This document shows positions 53,053 to 64,000 of a DNA stretch of 64,000 nucleotides, piece after piece. The notes beneath the pieces are model-generated. The model was not told where the DNA came from. It was given only the letters and a program-made list of their open reading frames with translations, and did no database searches. This DNA comes from Marinomonas agarivorans. GTDB lineage: Bacteria; Pseudomonadota; Gammaproteobacteria; Pseudomonadales; Marinomonadaceae. How positions within the stretch are numbered: position 1 is the stretch's first letter; each line of letters opens with the position of its first letter. A program made the translations under genes and the position numbers. The stretch spans positions 62,001 through 126,000 of the forward strand of contig NHNK02000008.1 of the NCBI GenBank assembly GCA_002173415.2, written 5' to 3'.

Positions 53053-53565
53053 TTATGGCTTTGCTGGGCCAACCTCTGCTTCAATTTCTTCTGCTAAAGA
53101 TTGATAAAGGCCAAGTAAAAACAAAAATTCGACCAAGACAAATAACGGACCTATGATCAGGCCAACGAGGTCATCAACAAAGGCTGGCTTTTTTCCTTCA
53201 AAGTAGTGACCAATAAATTGAAACAGCCAACCAACAAGAAAGAGACCAACACTAAAAGCGAGCCAATAAGATGTTGTTAAAGTAACAATAGGCCAAGCTA
53301 AATACATTAGCGCAAATAATATAACTCCCATTACCACCCCGAGTGATAGGCTCAATGCCAAGTAGTATAAAACTAATATGGTGGCTACTATATGCGCAGC
53401 ATGCAATGGCATATCAAGCGCTGCAATAAAGTACACTTCTATTCTTGCCAGTAAGCAAATGACCGCGTAAACGATTAGTGGAATGCCGATAAAGTGAGTC
53501 CTAACATTGCGTCTTGAACGATGATACAAGGCGTAGTTTGTCAATTGTTGTTGTAAGTTTTTCAT
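53053..53565 (-). CDS. Mpo1-like (DUF962) membrane protein
   Basis: The 170-aa protein opens YALYHRSRRNVRTHFIGIPL and has QFIGHYFEGKKPAFVDDLVG and a C-terminal PLFVLVEFLFLLGLY. This is the Mpo1/YGL010w-like pattern, with several conserved histidines (NY-x-YHR, THFIG, GHYFEG) that in yeast Mpo1 belong to an Fe-dependent dioxygenase acting on 2-hydroxy fatty acids. Four to five membrane helices are visible. It follows fadH, which fits a fatty-acid role. Confidence 0.82.
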   Translation of the reverse strand: MKNLQQQLTNYALYHRSRRNVRTHFIGIPLIVYAVICLLARIEVYFIAALDMPLHAAHIVATILVLYYLALSLSLGVVMGVILFALMYLAWPIVTLTTSYWLAFSVGLFLVGWLFQFIGHYFEGKKPAFVDDLVGLIIGPLFVLVEFLFLLGLYQSLAEEIEAEVGPAKP

Positions 53566-53605
53566 CTTTTTTACCTTTATTATTTTTATTGTTTGCCCTT
53601 GAACA

Positions 53606-55687
<2,082 letters not shown>

Positions 55688-55790
55688 TTAAGTGAGTTTT
55701 AAGCTCTTTTTACGTACTTTTTGCCTACCTTTTCCACGTCTCTCAACGACTTAGTCGGCTTAGTCGTTGCTTTTCCAACAAGGTTGGTAG

Positions 55791-55828
55791 TATTAAAAAC
55801 CCTATCTTGACACTGTCAAGATAGGGTT
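55791..55828 (-). promoter_or_regulatory. Perfect 31-bp operator palindrome over the fadH promoter
   Basis: AACCCTATCTTGACA (55798-55812), a central C, then TGTCAAGATAGGGTT (55814-55828): 15-bp arms without mismatch. On the minus strand TTGACA (plus 55814-55819) and TTAATA (plus 55791-55796) are 17 bp apart, an ideal sigma-70 promoter for fadH, so protein bound here blocks RNA polymerase. Confidence 0.85.
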
Positions 55829-55833
55829 TAATT

Positions 55834-55846
55834 TTGACCTTGTCAA
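55834..55846 (+). promoter_or_regulatory. Second, shorter operator copy near the tetR gene
   Basis: TTGACCTTGTCAA repeats the core of the large palindrome (TTGAC, spacer, GTCAA), about 20 bp from it. TTGACC and TACATT (55857-55862), 17 bp apart, could be the promoter of the TetR gene, giving autoregulation and a very short leader. Confidence 0.6.
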
Positions 55847-55869
55847 GCGAGGTTGCTACATTCTAGCCT

Positions 55870-56502
55870 ATGACAAAACCTCAACCACATCAGACTAAAA
55901 CAACAAAAAGTTATCATCATGGTGACTTAGCGGATTCGTTATTAAAAGCCGCCATTGAACTGTTACGACAAGATGGTCCTGCCGGACTTTCTATGCGTAA
56001 GCTGGCGGATTACGTAGGCGTTTCTCGTACCGCGCCCTACCATCATTTCAAAGACAAAAACGCACTGCTATGTGAAATCGCCATTACTGGCTTTCAACAC
56101 CAAGTGAGTACGGTACAAGCATTCATTCAAAAAATAGAATGCGCCACCACTCAAGCGCAAAAGAAGCAGCTTTTTGAAGATTACTTTTGTGCTTACATTG
56201 AGTTTGCTGATACGCATGCCGAAACGTACGATTTGATGTACGGTCGCGCTATTTGGAAATCTGGTCAACCGACCGAGGCTCTGCAAAAACTATCCAGAGA
56301 AAGTTTTAAACAATGGCTAATTTTGATAGAAAAATTACAGCAAGCCAGCATTCTCAGCCATAAAGACACATCACTGCGTGTAGGGCAAAGTACATGGGCT
56401 ACCCTACACGGTTTATGCCGCCTGCTCATCGATGGCATTTATCTTAAACGAGAAGATTTGCATGCCATGATAAAAAGTACCTTAGTTATTTTGGCTGTTT
56501 AG
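55870..56502 (+). CDS. TetR-family repressor, probably of fadH and itself
   Basis: The 210-aa protein has a TetR DNA-binding domain at about 12-60 (SYHHGDLADSLLKAAIELL, MRKLADYVGVSRTAPYHHF) and a C-terminal ligand domain of the WHG subgroup. It diverges from fadH across 200 bp that contains the operator palindromes. A fatty acyl-CoA inducer is plausible given the target. Its 3' end overlaps the convergent transporter gene by 17 bp. Confidence 0.9.
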   Translation: MTKPQPHQTKTTKSYHHGDLADSLLKAAIELLRQDGPAGLSMRKLADYVGVSRTAPYHHFKDKNALLCEIAITGFQHQVSTVQAFIQKIECATTQAQKKQLFEDYFCAYIEFADTHAETYDLMYGRAIWKSGQPTEALQKLSRESFKQWLILIEKLQQASILSHKDTSLRVGQSTWATLHGLCRLLIDGIYLKREDLHAMIKSTLVILAV

Positions 56503-57388
56503 CAGCAGTAGCAAAGCGACGGTAAAGTTTCGTTTCTACTCCTCTCAGCCAATTTTTATTTGCAATGATGGCGCCAGCTAAAATCAGTATCAATGCAATT
56601 ACAATATTAATCGACCAAGCATTTAATCCAGCCAAAGCCAGAATAATGGCAGAGAGAAGCGGTGTACCAAAACTCAAAGACGCCAGTAACACTCGATTAC
56701 CCTGTTTTAGCGCAATATCCCATAAATAGAACGCACCGCCTACTGGACCAAGGCCGAGTAGAATTACGCCAATCCATTCTTGCCAGCTTAACTGCCACTT
56801 ACCTTGATCTGCTTCAAAACTGAAGTGTGCAATTAAGGCAAACAATGCCACCAACAAAGACAACCAACCAACATCGTCCACATGGCTTTGCGAGCGAGTT
56901 AAAAACCAAGAATAGCTCGACCAAATGATGGCACACGCCAGTGATAACAAATAACCGAGGACATAGCGATTGTCCAAACTCACTTCATTTCCGCCTGCGA
57001 CAATAAACACGATTCCAATAAAACCTAGCAGTCCACCAATGGCTGCACTTAAACGGGTATGAGTGGAAGATACAAACAAGGTCAACAACAATGGCCAGGT
57101 GTAAACGATGAGACTCACTTCAATCGCTGGAGCAAATTTTAACGCTAGAAAATAGCACAAATGAAAACCAAACAGCCCCATTATGCCAATTAGCCATTGT
57201 GGTTTTGTTAAGGCTGGCTTTTTTAATATCGATTTGCCATTAACGAGTCGTTTAATAGGCATAAGAAGCGCCGATATAAAAAAACATAGGCTTAATAATT
57301 GTAACGCAGGGATATCCGTTGTCAGTGTGCCTAATAGCGCCAGCATGCTCCATAAAAGTAATGCTAGTATGCCTAATGTTGTTGCCAT
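56486..57388 (-). CDS. EamA-family (DMT) transporter
   Basis: The start at 57388 has a GAGGG Shine-Dalgarno and gives 300 aa with ten hydrophobic helices in two EamA halves (FHLCYFLALKFAPAIEVSLI and YLWDIALKQGNRVLLASLSF). The layout resembles aromatic amino-acid exporter YddG, but the substrate is unknown. It overlaps the convergent TetR gene. Confidence 0.85.
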   Translation of the reverse strand: MATTLGILALLLWSMLALLGTLTTDIPALQLLSLCFFISALLMPIKRLVNGKSILKKPALTKPQWLIGIMGLFGFHLCYFLALKFAPAIEVSLIVYTWPLLLTLFVSSTHTRLSAAIGGLLGFIGIVFIVAGGNEVSLDNRYVLGYLLSLACAIIWSSYSWFLTRSQSHVDDVGWLSLLVALFALIAHFSFEADQGKWQLSWQEWIGVILLGLGPVGGAFYLWDIALKQGNRVLLASLSFGTPLLSAIILALAGLNAWSINIVIALILILAGAIIANKNWLRGVETKLYRRFATAAKQPK

Positions 57389-57510
57389 AATACCCTCTTG
57401 TTCAGACGTTGTTTTCGTGCAGAGATTACTTAAAAGTCGGTTGTAATAGTAACGACAAAAAAACACTTTTTTTTGCTAAAAAGACGGTTTAATAGCATAA
57501 AGAGACGCTT

Positions 57511-58227
57511 TTACATATAAGAACGTAGGAAAGCTGAAGGGGGTTGCCCATAGTAGTTGGAAAAACGACGGCTGAAGGCTGATACATCTTGATACCCTAC
57601 TTTTTCAGCAATAATACTCACCGGCCAATCCGTATGAACCAGCATGGCTTTGGCTTTTTCCATCCGTATCTGGGTAATGTATTGATGCGGGGTCATGGTG
57701 ACACTTTGGCGAAATACTACTTTAAATTGTGTCAAGCTTAAGCAAGCAATATTTGCTAATGCCACTAACGACCATTTTTTTGCAATATCCTTATGAAGTT
57801 CAGCTAGGACATGCTCTATACGTGGATCGATACGATAGTGACAACTCTGCTCTGTCAATAATTGCTGAAACAAGGCAACACTGGTTACTTCTATTTGCTC
57901 ACTTAAATGATGCGGCAATTGCTGTTCTAAAAAGCGAATGTAAGCCAGTAAAGGTGCACTGAGAGAGAAAACAACCTGTTTTGATTCCAGCATGTTGTCT
58001 GGCAAAATTTGCAAATCGGCCACAATAAAACGCGCCTGCTCATGGGCTTTAAACTGATGCTCTTTACCAGAACGCACAATCACACCATCGCCAACACTCA
58101 CCATACCTTGATATTTTTCAACCCGAATATCGATGGAGCCATTTAAAGGTAAAACAAGTTGGTGGTAGTCATGTGTATGGGAACGGATATGGTTTGTATA
58201 AGAGCGAATTGACAGAGCATTTTTCAT
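57511..58227 (-). CDS. AraC-family transcriptional regulator
   Basis: The 238-aa protein has an N-terminal cupin-like sensor (HDYHQLVLPLNGSIDI, GDGVIVRSGKEHQF) and a C-terminal AraC double helix-turn-helix (about 135-238: SLVALANIACLSLTQFKVVF, VSIIAEKVGYQDVSAFSRRF, ending PPSAFLRSYM). It lies upstream of the EamA gene on the same strand with a 122-bp gap, so it may regulate that exporter. Confidence 0.88.
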   Translation of the reverse strand: MKNALSIRSYTNHIRSHTHDYHQLVLPLNGSIDIRVEKYQGMVSVGDGVIVRSGKEHQFKAHEQARFIVADLQILPDNMLESKQVVFSLSAPLLAYIRFLEQQLPHHLSEQIEVTSVALFQQLLTEQSCHYRIDPRIEHVLAELHKDIAKKWSLVALANIACLSLTQFKVVFRQSVTMTPHQYITQIRMEKAKAMLVHTDWPVSIIAEKVGYQDVSAFSRRFSNYYGQPPSAFLRSYM

Positions 58228-58250
58228 CGTAAAACAACCCTATTAAGAGG

Positions 58251-58317
58251 CTAAGCACTTTTGGAGACTAAGCATCTGCGGAAAACTAAGCATCTGTGAA
58301 AAACTAAGCACCTGTGG
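58251..58317. repeat. 18-bp tandem repeat between the AraC and lipoprotein genes
   Basis: Nearly four copies of CTAAGCATCTGTGGAAAA-type units (17, 18, 18 and 13+ bp). Non-coding. Confidence 0.7.
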
Positions 58318-58345
58318 TTATCCAGTTAGATCACACGCATGACTA

Positions 58346-58777
58346 TTACTGCTCTGTTGTCAGGTGTTGATTCACTGCATCATGCAAGGCATCTTGTGAT
58401 GTAACGTTTTTGCCACCCACGGCTTTTAAAATATCATCGTATTGGGCCGACTCTTGCTGTACATCCTCTTCGCTACAGCGCGTTTCTTTTTCTAACCAAT
58501 GTAGTGTATTACCAACAAGATAAATCGAACCAGAAACTACGGCACTGCTAACAAACACACCGGCAGCGAGAACCAGAGCCGCTTCGCAGCCATCACCACT
58601 GCAATTAGAAAAGGCATTTGTCCCATCAATTACATTTAGCTCTAATTCTTTTGTATACAAATCACAAGAGGCAACAACGGGAGCTTCTTCGGCGTATTGC
58701 GGCACAACAGCGCAGCCAAACAAAAGCAACGTCACGCACAGGACAGCACTGAAGTAGGTAAACGACAGATTAAACAT
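58346..58777 (-). CDS. Putative lipoprotein of unknown function
   Basis: The 143-aa product has a type II signal with lipobox LLFGC at about residue 22, then acidic sequence with three further cysteines (VASCDLYTK, NCSGDGCEAA) and a hydrophobic stretch (LVLAAGVFVSSAVVSGSIYL). One more cysteine (TRCSEED) follows. I recognise no family. It stands alone. Confidence 0.65.
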   Translation of the reverse strand: MFNLSFTYFSAVLCVTLLLFGCAVVPQYAEEAPVVASCDLYTKELELNVIDGTNAFSNCSGDGCEAALVLAAGVFVSSAVVSGSIYLVGNTLHWLEKETRCSEEDVQQESAQYDDILKAVGGKNVTSQDALHDAVNQHLTTEQ

Positions 58778-58925
58778 GGGTGGGAGGTCCTTTTCACTGT
58801 TTTGTATAAACAGGCTCTAGTATACATATAAGCCTGTGATAATTCACAGCCCCAAGGACAAAGAAAGAGCGTTGTTGTTAGTGCCTTCACGTCTTCTATT
58901 TATTTGTAGCGCTGTCAAATCAACT

Positions 58926-59882
58926 CTATGTAGTTAGCGTCTTTTTACGAGCATGACGGCCAAGCAGATAGATAGGCACAATGATTAAGGCGGCCCCAAT
59001 TACAAACCAAATATCTAAGGCTTCAGAGAAAATTAACCAGCCAGCAAACACAACAAACAATAAGCCGACGTACTCCACACTGGCAATACGGCTAGCAGGA
59101 ACATGACTATAGGCTTTCATACAACAGAAGCTGTAACCAATTGAGCAAAGTGAAGAGCCAACCGCATAACCCATCATAGCCAAATTCAATGTTGTCCCTT
59201 CCCAAACAAACAAGGCAAAGCTAAGTGGAATAGCGCACAGTTGCGTGACCCACAAACCATGCAATAAAGCTTGTCTCTTAGGCAACTTACGGATCAATAA
59301 ACTGCTAACAGCCAATAACAATGAAAAGATTAGAGCGTAGATGGCTCCCAAATTAATTTCTGTTGGGCGCAAAATCACCAATACACCGGTAAAGCCTCCA
59401 ATCACCGCGCACAGCATTAAGGCTGTTAAACGCTCTTTCAGGAAGAGCACTGATAACAAGACAATCATTATTGGCACCGTATAAAAAATCGCATTGGCAG
59501 TTGAAAGTGGTAGAAGTTGCAGTGATAACACCAAACACAAGGAGGCCAACACCCAAATATTGCCTCGCAAGAAGTGAACAGGAAGACCAACAAATAAATT
59601 AGACCAATTAATTGATCGGTAAAATATCAGTAAAAACAATGAAGTAAAAATAGAGCGAATGAAAATGAATTGAAAAATGGGGATATCCTGACCAGCCAAT
59701 TTAATCAGAACATCAGAAACGGTTGCCGTAAAATTGCCTAATACTAAGAGTAAAATAGCACTGGCAATCGTCATGTCATTGCCAGTTTTTTTTGATGTAC
59801 GTTTCCCCATGTTAACGAAAAATGCACGAGCAAAAAGCATGCGTTTAAGTGTGGCTAAATTAAATGAAGTATGACCCTGCAT
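58926..59882 (-). CDS. EamA-family (DMT) transporter
   Basis: Ten hydrophobic helices follow a hydrophilic N-terminus. The DMT halves are visible (FQFIFIRSIFTSLFLLIFYR, and the second with SHVPASRIASVEYVGLLFVV). The start is uncertain: the ATG at 59882 has AGGGG 5 bp upstream and gives 318 aa, but starts at 59810 or 59774 would leave a more typical short N-terminus, and a GTG at 59918 is possible. It diverges from a LysR gene, its likely regulator. Confidence 0.82.
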   Translation of the reverse strand: MQGHTSFNLATLKRMLFARAFFVNMGKRTSKKTGNDMTIASAILLLVLGNFTATVSDVLIKLAGQDIPIFQFIFIRSIFTSLFLLIFYRSINWSNLFVGLPVHFLRGNIWVLASLCLVLSLQLLPLSTANAIFYTVPIMIVLLSVLFLKERLTALMLCAVIGGFTGVLVILRPTEINLGAIYALIFSLLLAVSSLLIRKLPKRQALLHGLWVTQLCAIPLSFALFVWEGTTLNLAMMGYAVGSSLCSIGYSFCCMKAYSHVPASRIASVEYVGLLFVVFAGWLIFSEALDIWFVIGAALIIVPIYLLGRHARKKTLTT

Positions 59883-59992
59883 AAACGCCCCTGCTAATAA
59901 TGGCTCGATGTAAAACACGTTGCTATAAACCTGCGAAGAAACAAAATTCTAAGGAAGAGAGAGATATTATGTAAAACGAGTTTTTTTGGTTT

Positions 59993-60023
59993 AGTATTAG
60001 TTTTTTTAATGAAAAGTAATACT
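59993..60023. promoter_or_regulatory. Dyad in the divergent EamA/LysR promoter region
   Basis: AGTATTA (59993-59999) and TAATACT (60017-60023) are inverted copies 17 bp apart in AT-rich DNA, a T-N(n)-A arrangement of the kind LysR proteins bind. Confidence 0.4.
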
Positions 60024-60057
60024 CACTTTTATTATTTAGTTACGGAGCAATCGCGTT

Positions 60058-60999
60058 ATGGCGTTACCACCACTTAAATCTTTGCCTGTTTTTGAAACGG
60101 TTGCCCGCCTTAATAGTTTTTCCAAGGCCGCAACAGAACTCAATGTGACACAAAGTGCTGTGAGCCATACAATAAAGTCATTAGAGGATTATTTGGGCGA
60201 GCGTTTATTTATACGCCAAGGGCGCCAACTCATTCTTACAGATGAAGGGCAGGCGTATCTAGAAAGTATTAGTGCTTCTTTATTACAAATAGAACAGGCC
60301 ACCAATCAGCTTAAAGGCCAACACAACGGGCGCTTTCGTTTGGCCATTTATAGTTCTTTTGCCGTGTATTGGCTGATTCCCCGCCTGACTGACTTTCAAA
60401 GACAGCACCCGCAGACAGATGTATCTATTGAAATGATGCATCTTGACCCTGAATTATCAGACCGTATCGGTGATGGTTTTATTACCATTGATAACCACCA
60501 ACGGGGTTTTGACTTTCACTTTCTCTATAAAGAACGCCTATTCCCAGTTTGTAGCCCGCAGTTTTATCAACAGATGAGCGCTCAATTACACAAGTTTAGC
60601 CAACAATCGCTGGATGAGTATTTAATAGAAAATCCATTGTGGCTTACTCAATTTCCCTTGATTACTACCTTTAGTATCTTTAATGACTTTGCGCGAGATT
60701 GGCAACTCTGGTTTGAGGCAATTGGCTTATCTCTGCCAGATAACGCTATATTACGCAATTTTAGCCATTTAATTTTAGGTAAAGAAGCCGCCTTACATCA
60801 CTACGGAATTGCACTGATTAACGATTACATGCTGGAACAGGATGAAATAAATAACAAACTCATTAAATTACCCTGTCATCATTTTGAAACTGGCGATAAC
60901 TTTTATTTTGCTCATAAAACCAGCCGCCGTAACGAAGCAGAAATGGTCGCTATCAAACACTGGCTCCAAATCCAAAGCCAAACGCTGAATCATCTTTAA
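60058..60999 (+). CDS. LysR-family regulator (GcvA-like subgroup)
   Basis: The 313-aa protein starts MALPPLKSLPVFETVARLNS with the helix-turn-helix AATELNVTQSAVSHTIKSLE, and KLKGQHNGRFRLAIYSSF-like linker (QLKGQHNGRFRLAIYSSFAV). Its effector domain has a C-terminal HKTSRRNEAEM segment, matching the GcvA-like group. A GGAG Shine-Dalgarno lies 10 bp upstream. It is divergent from the EamA transporter. Confidence 0.88.
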   Translation: MALPPLKSLPVFETVARLNSFSKAATELNVTQSAVSHTIKSLEDYLGERLFIRQGRQLILTDEGQAYLESISASLLQIEQATNQLKGQHNGRFRLAIYSSFAVYWLIPRLTDFQRQHPQTDVSIEMMHLDPELSDRIGDGFITIDNHQRGFDFHFLYKERLFPVCSPQFYQQMSAQLHKFSQQSLDEYLIENPLWLTQFPLITTFSIFNDFARDWQLWFEAIGLSLPDNAILRNFSHLILGKEAALHHYGIALINDYMLEQDEINNKLIKLPCHHFETGDNFYFAHKTSRRNEAEMVAIKHWLQIQSQTLNHL

Positions 61000-61101
61000 C
61001 TAAGCTGAGAGAAAGATCGAAGCATCTCAGCCATCATCTAAAAGGTGGTTAGTAAAAAACAGACAACCAGCGGAGCCAACAAGCCTCAATGCCAAAAACC
61101 A

Positions 61102-62049
61102 TTAATGCAGCCAAGCATTGTAGCCAAACCAAGTTTGACTAAACCATACGGTAAGCGGCAATGTGATAACGGTTAACCCAGTTTGAACACTGATAAAGAC
61201 GGATAAAATTGACGCGTTCCCTCCTAGTTGTTTGGCTAATACATAACCTGAGGTTGCCGTTGGTACCGCCCCAAATAAAATCGCCACACACGATTCTAGC
61301 GCCCCTAATTCTAAGAAAATACAGGCCACTCCGATCGCTAAGGGGAAGCAAATCAAGCGAATAAGAGTCGACAGCACTAACAATAATCCTGAAGATTTAA
61401 AGGCACTGATCCGCAAACTGGCTCCAACCGCCAACAATACAAGTGGCAAGGTAGCTCGAGATAAAATACCTGTCATGTCGGTGAGCAAAAATACCTTCTC
61501 TATTTCCGCTAAGTTGACGAGAACACCGGCTAAAATTGCTAAAATAAGTGGATTTTTGACTAATTCTTTCAATAACAGGTTTGAAAGAGAACTGCTTTTT
61601 TTACCATGCAATGTCACCATGCTGATAACCAGAATGACGTTCACACTCGGAATCAAGATAGCCGCGCCTAGGGTTGCCAGAATAAGGCCCTCTTCACCGT
61701 AAACCGCATTGGCGATGGCAAGTGCTATAAATGAGTTAAAACGTATACAAGCCTGTAAAACTGACGTTCCAGTTGGCCGATTTGTTCGACTGAATACACA
61801 GGTAATCAGCACCAACAAACTTACCAAAGCTAAGGCAAAGGCAATAACTATTGCGTAGTTAGGCAGCACAGGACTGCTTAAATCCACTTGAGAAATGTTG
61901 TAAAACAACATGGCGGGGAACAAAACCCAATACACCAATTTATCAACACCAGACCAAAATTGATCTGCTGGAAATTGCTTGTATTGCAATAAGGCGCCAA
62001 ATAGCAAAAGGCCAAAGATAGGAAGAATTGTTAAAGAAAGTTCAAACAC
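61102..62049 (-). CDS. AEC-family transporter (auxin efflux carrier type)
   Basis: A GTG start with GGTGG upstream gives 315 aa with about ten hydrophobic helices. Marks include YWVLFPAMLFYNISQVDLSS at the N-terminal half and AILFGAVPTATSGYVLAKQLGGNASI near the C-terminus, the usual AEC crossover. The substrate is unknown; bacterial members carry malate or other dicarboxylates. Confidence 0.85.
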   Translation of the reverse strand: MFELSLTILPIFGLLLFGALLQYKQFPADQFWSGVDKLVYWVLFPAMLFYNISQVDLSSPVLPNYAIVIAFALALVSLLVLITCVFSRTNRPTGTSVLQACIRFNSFIALAIANAVYGEEGLILATLGAAILIPSVNVILVISMVTLHGKKSSSLSNLLLKELVKNPLILAILAGVLVNLAEIEKVFLLTDMTGILSRATLPLVLLAVGASLRISAFKSSGLLLVLSTLIRLICFPLAIGVACIFLELGALESCVAILFGAVPTATSGYVLAKQLGGNASILSVFISVQTGLTVITLPLTVWFSQTWFGYNAWLH

Positions 62050-62239
62050 TCAGTTACCACCCTATACTCAGAATGAAAAGTAATGGGCATCTTACCTGAT
62101 ATTAAGATTATATATTCACTCTTGTTGATAAAAATTTGCCATTATTTCATTGTAAAGTTAAAACGACTACGAACTTTTTTTGCGTTCACTAAGTCAGACG
62201 ATATTATTTTACTTTCACCAAGTTAGCAGGAGTTATTGC

Positions 62240-63778
62240 ATGGAAATGGGCAACTTCCCAGAATTCGCGTTTCATCTACTCGAAGCCTTATCACTGATTT
62301 TTGCAGGGCTGCTCGCTCTGCTCATTGTAGCGATCATCTATATGTATATCGTTGATATTAACCAAACAGAACAAACAATTCGCCGTAATTACCCTGTTAT
62401 CGGGCGCTTGCGTTACAAATTCGAGCATCTTGGTGAGTTTTTCCGCCAGTATTTCTTTGCGCAAGATAGAGAGGAATTGCCTTTTAACCGTGCGCAGCGC
62501 TCTTGGGTTTACCGTGCGGCCAAAAACGTTGATTCAACGATCGCTTTTGGCTCAACCCGTTCCTTGGATAAACCTGGAGACCTGTTATTTCTTAACGACC
62601 CCTTCCCGACATTGGAGGAAGAAGCCAAAGAAGCATCACATGTAACAATCGGCCCTTACGCCGACAAACCTTTTATTACTAACTCCATCTATAACCTATC
62701 GGGTATGAGCTTTGGCGCTTTGTCCGTGCCAGCGGTAACTGCGCTAGCAACAGGGGCGAAAAAAGCAGGCATCTGGATGAATACTGGTGAAGGCGGTTTG
62801 TCGTCTTATCATCTACAAAGTGGTTGCGATATCGTCTTTCAAATTGGTACAGCCAAATATGGTGTGAGAGATAATAACAGTCAACTTTGCGATGAAAAAT
62901 TACGGGGAGTAGCCGCGCATGAACAAGTCCGCATGTTTGAAATCAAAATGAGTCAAGGAGCCAAACCAGGCAAAGGCGGCATTTTGCCAGGCGAAAAAGT
63001 CAATGACGAAATCGCTGCGATACGAGGCATTCCTGTTGGTGAAGACTCTATCAGTCCTAATGGTCATCCAGACATTCGCAATATTGACGATTTGCTGGAT
63101 ATGATAGCGCGAATACGCAATGTCACAGGCAAACCTGTTGGTTTTAAAGCCGTTATAGGCACATCAGCCTGGCTAGAAGAATTGTGCGAAAAAATTCATA
63201 CCAGAGGTATTGAATGTGCACCGGATTTTATTACCGTCGATAGCGCCGACGGTGGCACAGGTGCGGCGCCACAAAGTCTAATGGATTATATGGGAACACC
63301 GCTAAAGCGCAGCTTACCCAAGGTCATCAATATCTTGATCAGTTACAACTTAAAAGATCGCATCAAAGTTATCTGTTCGGGGAAAATGGTGAACCCATCA
63401 GATGTGGCGGCAGCTTTATGTATGGGGGCGGATTTTGTTGTGTCTGCTCGTGGTTTCATGTTTGCCCTAGGTTGTATACAGGCGTTGCAGTGTAATAAAA
63501 ACACCTGCCCCACTGGTATTACAACGCACAATCCGAAATTGCAAAAAGGGCTTATTCCGAGTAATAAAGCGGAACGAGTGGCGAACTTTGTGAAAAACAT
63601 GAGAAAAGAAGTCGGCATTATTGCCCATTCGTGTGGTGTGGTTGAGCCAAGAAAGTTAAATCGTTCCCATGCGGAGTTGATCAATGAGCGTGGCATCCCA
63701 ATGCCTATGTCAGATGTGTATCCTCTGCCTCAAATCAAACCAGAGTATCGTGTTGAATCGCACCGTAGCCCAGAATAA
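62240..63778 (+). CDS. Membrane-anchored FMN-binding glutamate-synthase-like protein
   Basis: An AGGAG Shine-Dalgarno fixes the start at 62240, giving 512 aa; an in-frame ATG at 62180 is less likely. One N-terminal helix (LIFAGLLALLIVAIIYMYIV) precedes a glutamate-synthase-type FMN barrel: MSFGALSVPAVTALATGAKK, MNTGEGGLSSYHLQSGCDIV, GAKPGKGGILPGEKVNDEIA, ITVDSADGGTGAAPQS and CNKNTCPTGITTHN. Such stand-alone domains lack the amidotransferase half of GltB. The reaction is unknown. It is monocistronic; 63779-64000 shows nothing recognisable. Confidence 0.88.
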   Translation: MEMGNFPEFAFHLLEALSLIFAGLLALLIVAIIYMYIVDINQTEQTIRRNYPVIGRLRYKFEHLGEFFRQYFFAQDREELPFNRAQRSWVYRAAKNVDSTIAFGSTRSLDKPGDLLFLNDPFPTLEEEAKEASHVTIGPYADKPFITNSIYNLSGMSFGALSVPAVTALATGAKKAGIWMNTGEGGLSSYHLQSGCDIVFQIGTAKYGVRDNNSQLCDEKLRGVAAHEQVRMFEIKMSQGAKPGKGGILPGEKVNDEIAAIRGIPVGEDSISPNGHPDIRNIDDLLDMIARIRNVTGKPVGFKAVIGTSAWLEELCEKIHTRGIECAPDFITVDSADGGTGAAPQSLMDYMGTPLKRSLPKVINILISYNLKDRIKVICSGKMVNPSDVAAALCMGADFVVSARGFMFALGCIQALQCNKNTCPTGITTHNPKLQKGLIPSNKAERVANFVKNMRKEVGIIAHSCGVVEPRKLNRSHAELINERGIPMPMSDVYPLPQIKPEYRVESHRSPE

Positions 63779-64000
63779 CAGCTACGCAGACATTCACAGC
63801 AGCACGAAATTCAAATGAACAAAACCCCTTCTTTTCATTGGCAGAACTCTCTTTGTTTCTGCCTTTTTCTTGTTCACTGTATTTTTTTATTTAAAAATTA
63901 TCATTTTTTTTGATGTTTTTTGTCATTAAAAACCATCTTTTTCTCTCTCTTAAAAAGAGTGCTAGACAGGCCAAAATTCTTACCTTGATAAACAGCTCTT

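Overview
The window reads as chromosome of a marine, heterotrophic gammaproteobacterium, most likely Marinomonas or a close relative in the Oceanospirillales. This rests on gene content (taurine TRAP uptake with sulfoacetate-type genes, urea ABC transporter plus urease, periplasmic nitrate reductase, carboxyspermidine polyamine route) and on recalled protein resemblance; no database search was possible.

Layout. 1-703: 5' part of a LysR gene running off the left edge. 0.9-12 kb: taurine-nitrogen cluster, with tauKLM TRAP transporter and a universal stress protein (+), then tauR (MocR family), tpa, safD and safE (-). Paired CTGGNCCTA direct repeats precede tauK, tpa and safE and look like TauR operators. 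A phage tail-collar gene sits between tpa and safD. 12.2-14.4 kb: a secreted yellow/royal-jelly-family protein divergent from a LysR regulator. 14.4-15.4 kb: phage remnant holding a copy of the tail-collar 3' end, a C4/Icd-like leader and an AntA/AntB-type antirepressor. 15.6-21.4 kb: polyamine operon (speA, carboxyspermidine dehydrogenase, carboxyspermidine decarboxylase, speB and a Rof-like Rho inhibitor) behind a structured leader with upstream ORFs. 21.4-23.4 kb: porin, a CAU tRNA and a truncated DUF3800 gene.

23.6-39.6 kb: one co-directional 16-kb block on the minus strand, urtABCDE (urea uptake), ureDABCEFG (urease), then a permease-fused hybrid histidine kinase and its LuxR-type response regulator. 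39.8-41.2 kb: a uracil-DNA-glycosylase-like gene and a HigBA-like toxin-antitoxin pair whose toxin is frameshifted. 41.3-45.8 kb: napEFDABC behind an FNR-like site. 46-52 kb: DUF1223 protein, KdgK-like kinase, ErdR/CrbR-like response regulator, acetyl-CoA synthetase and a methyltransferase. 52.6-64 kb: small membrane proteins, fadH with a divergent TetR gene and a perfect 31-bp operator palindrome, two EamA transporters, AraC and LysR regulators, a lipoprotein, an AEC transporter and a membrane-anchored glutamate-synthase-like protein.

The main theme is nitrogen scavenging: taurine, urea, nitrate and polyamines. A second theme is short tandem repeats, often with units a multiple of 3 bp, inside protein loops or tails and in intergenic DNA. 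I see no CRISPR array, rRNA, complete insertion sequence or complete prophage.
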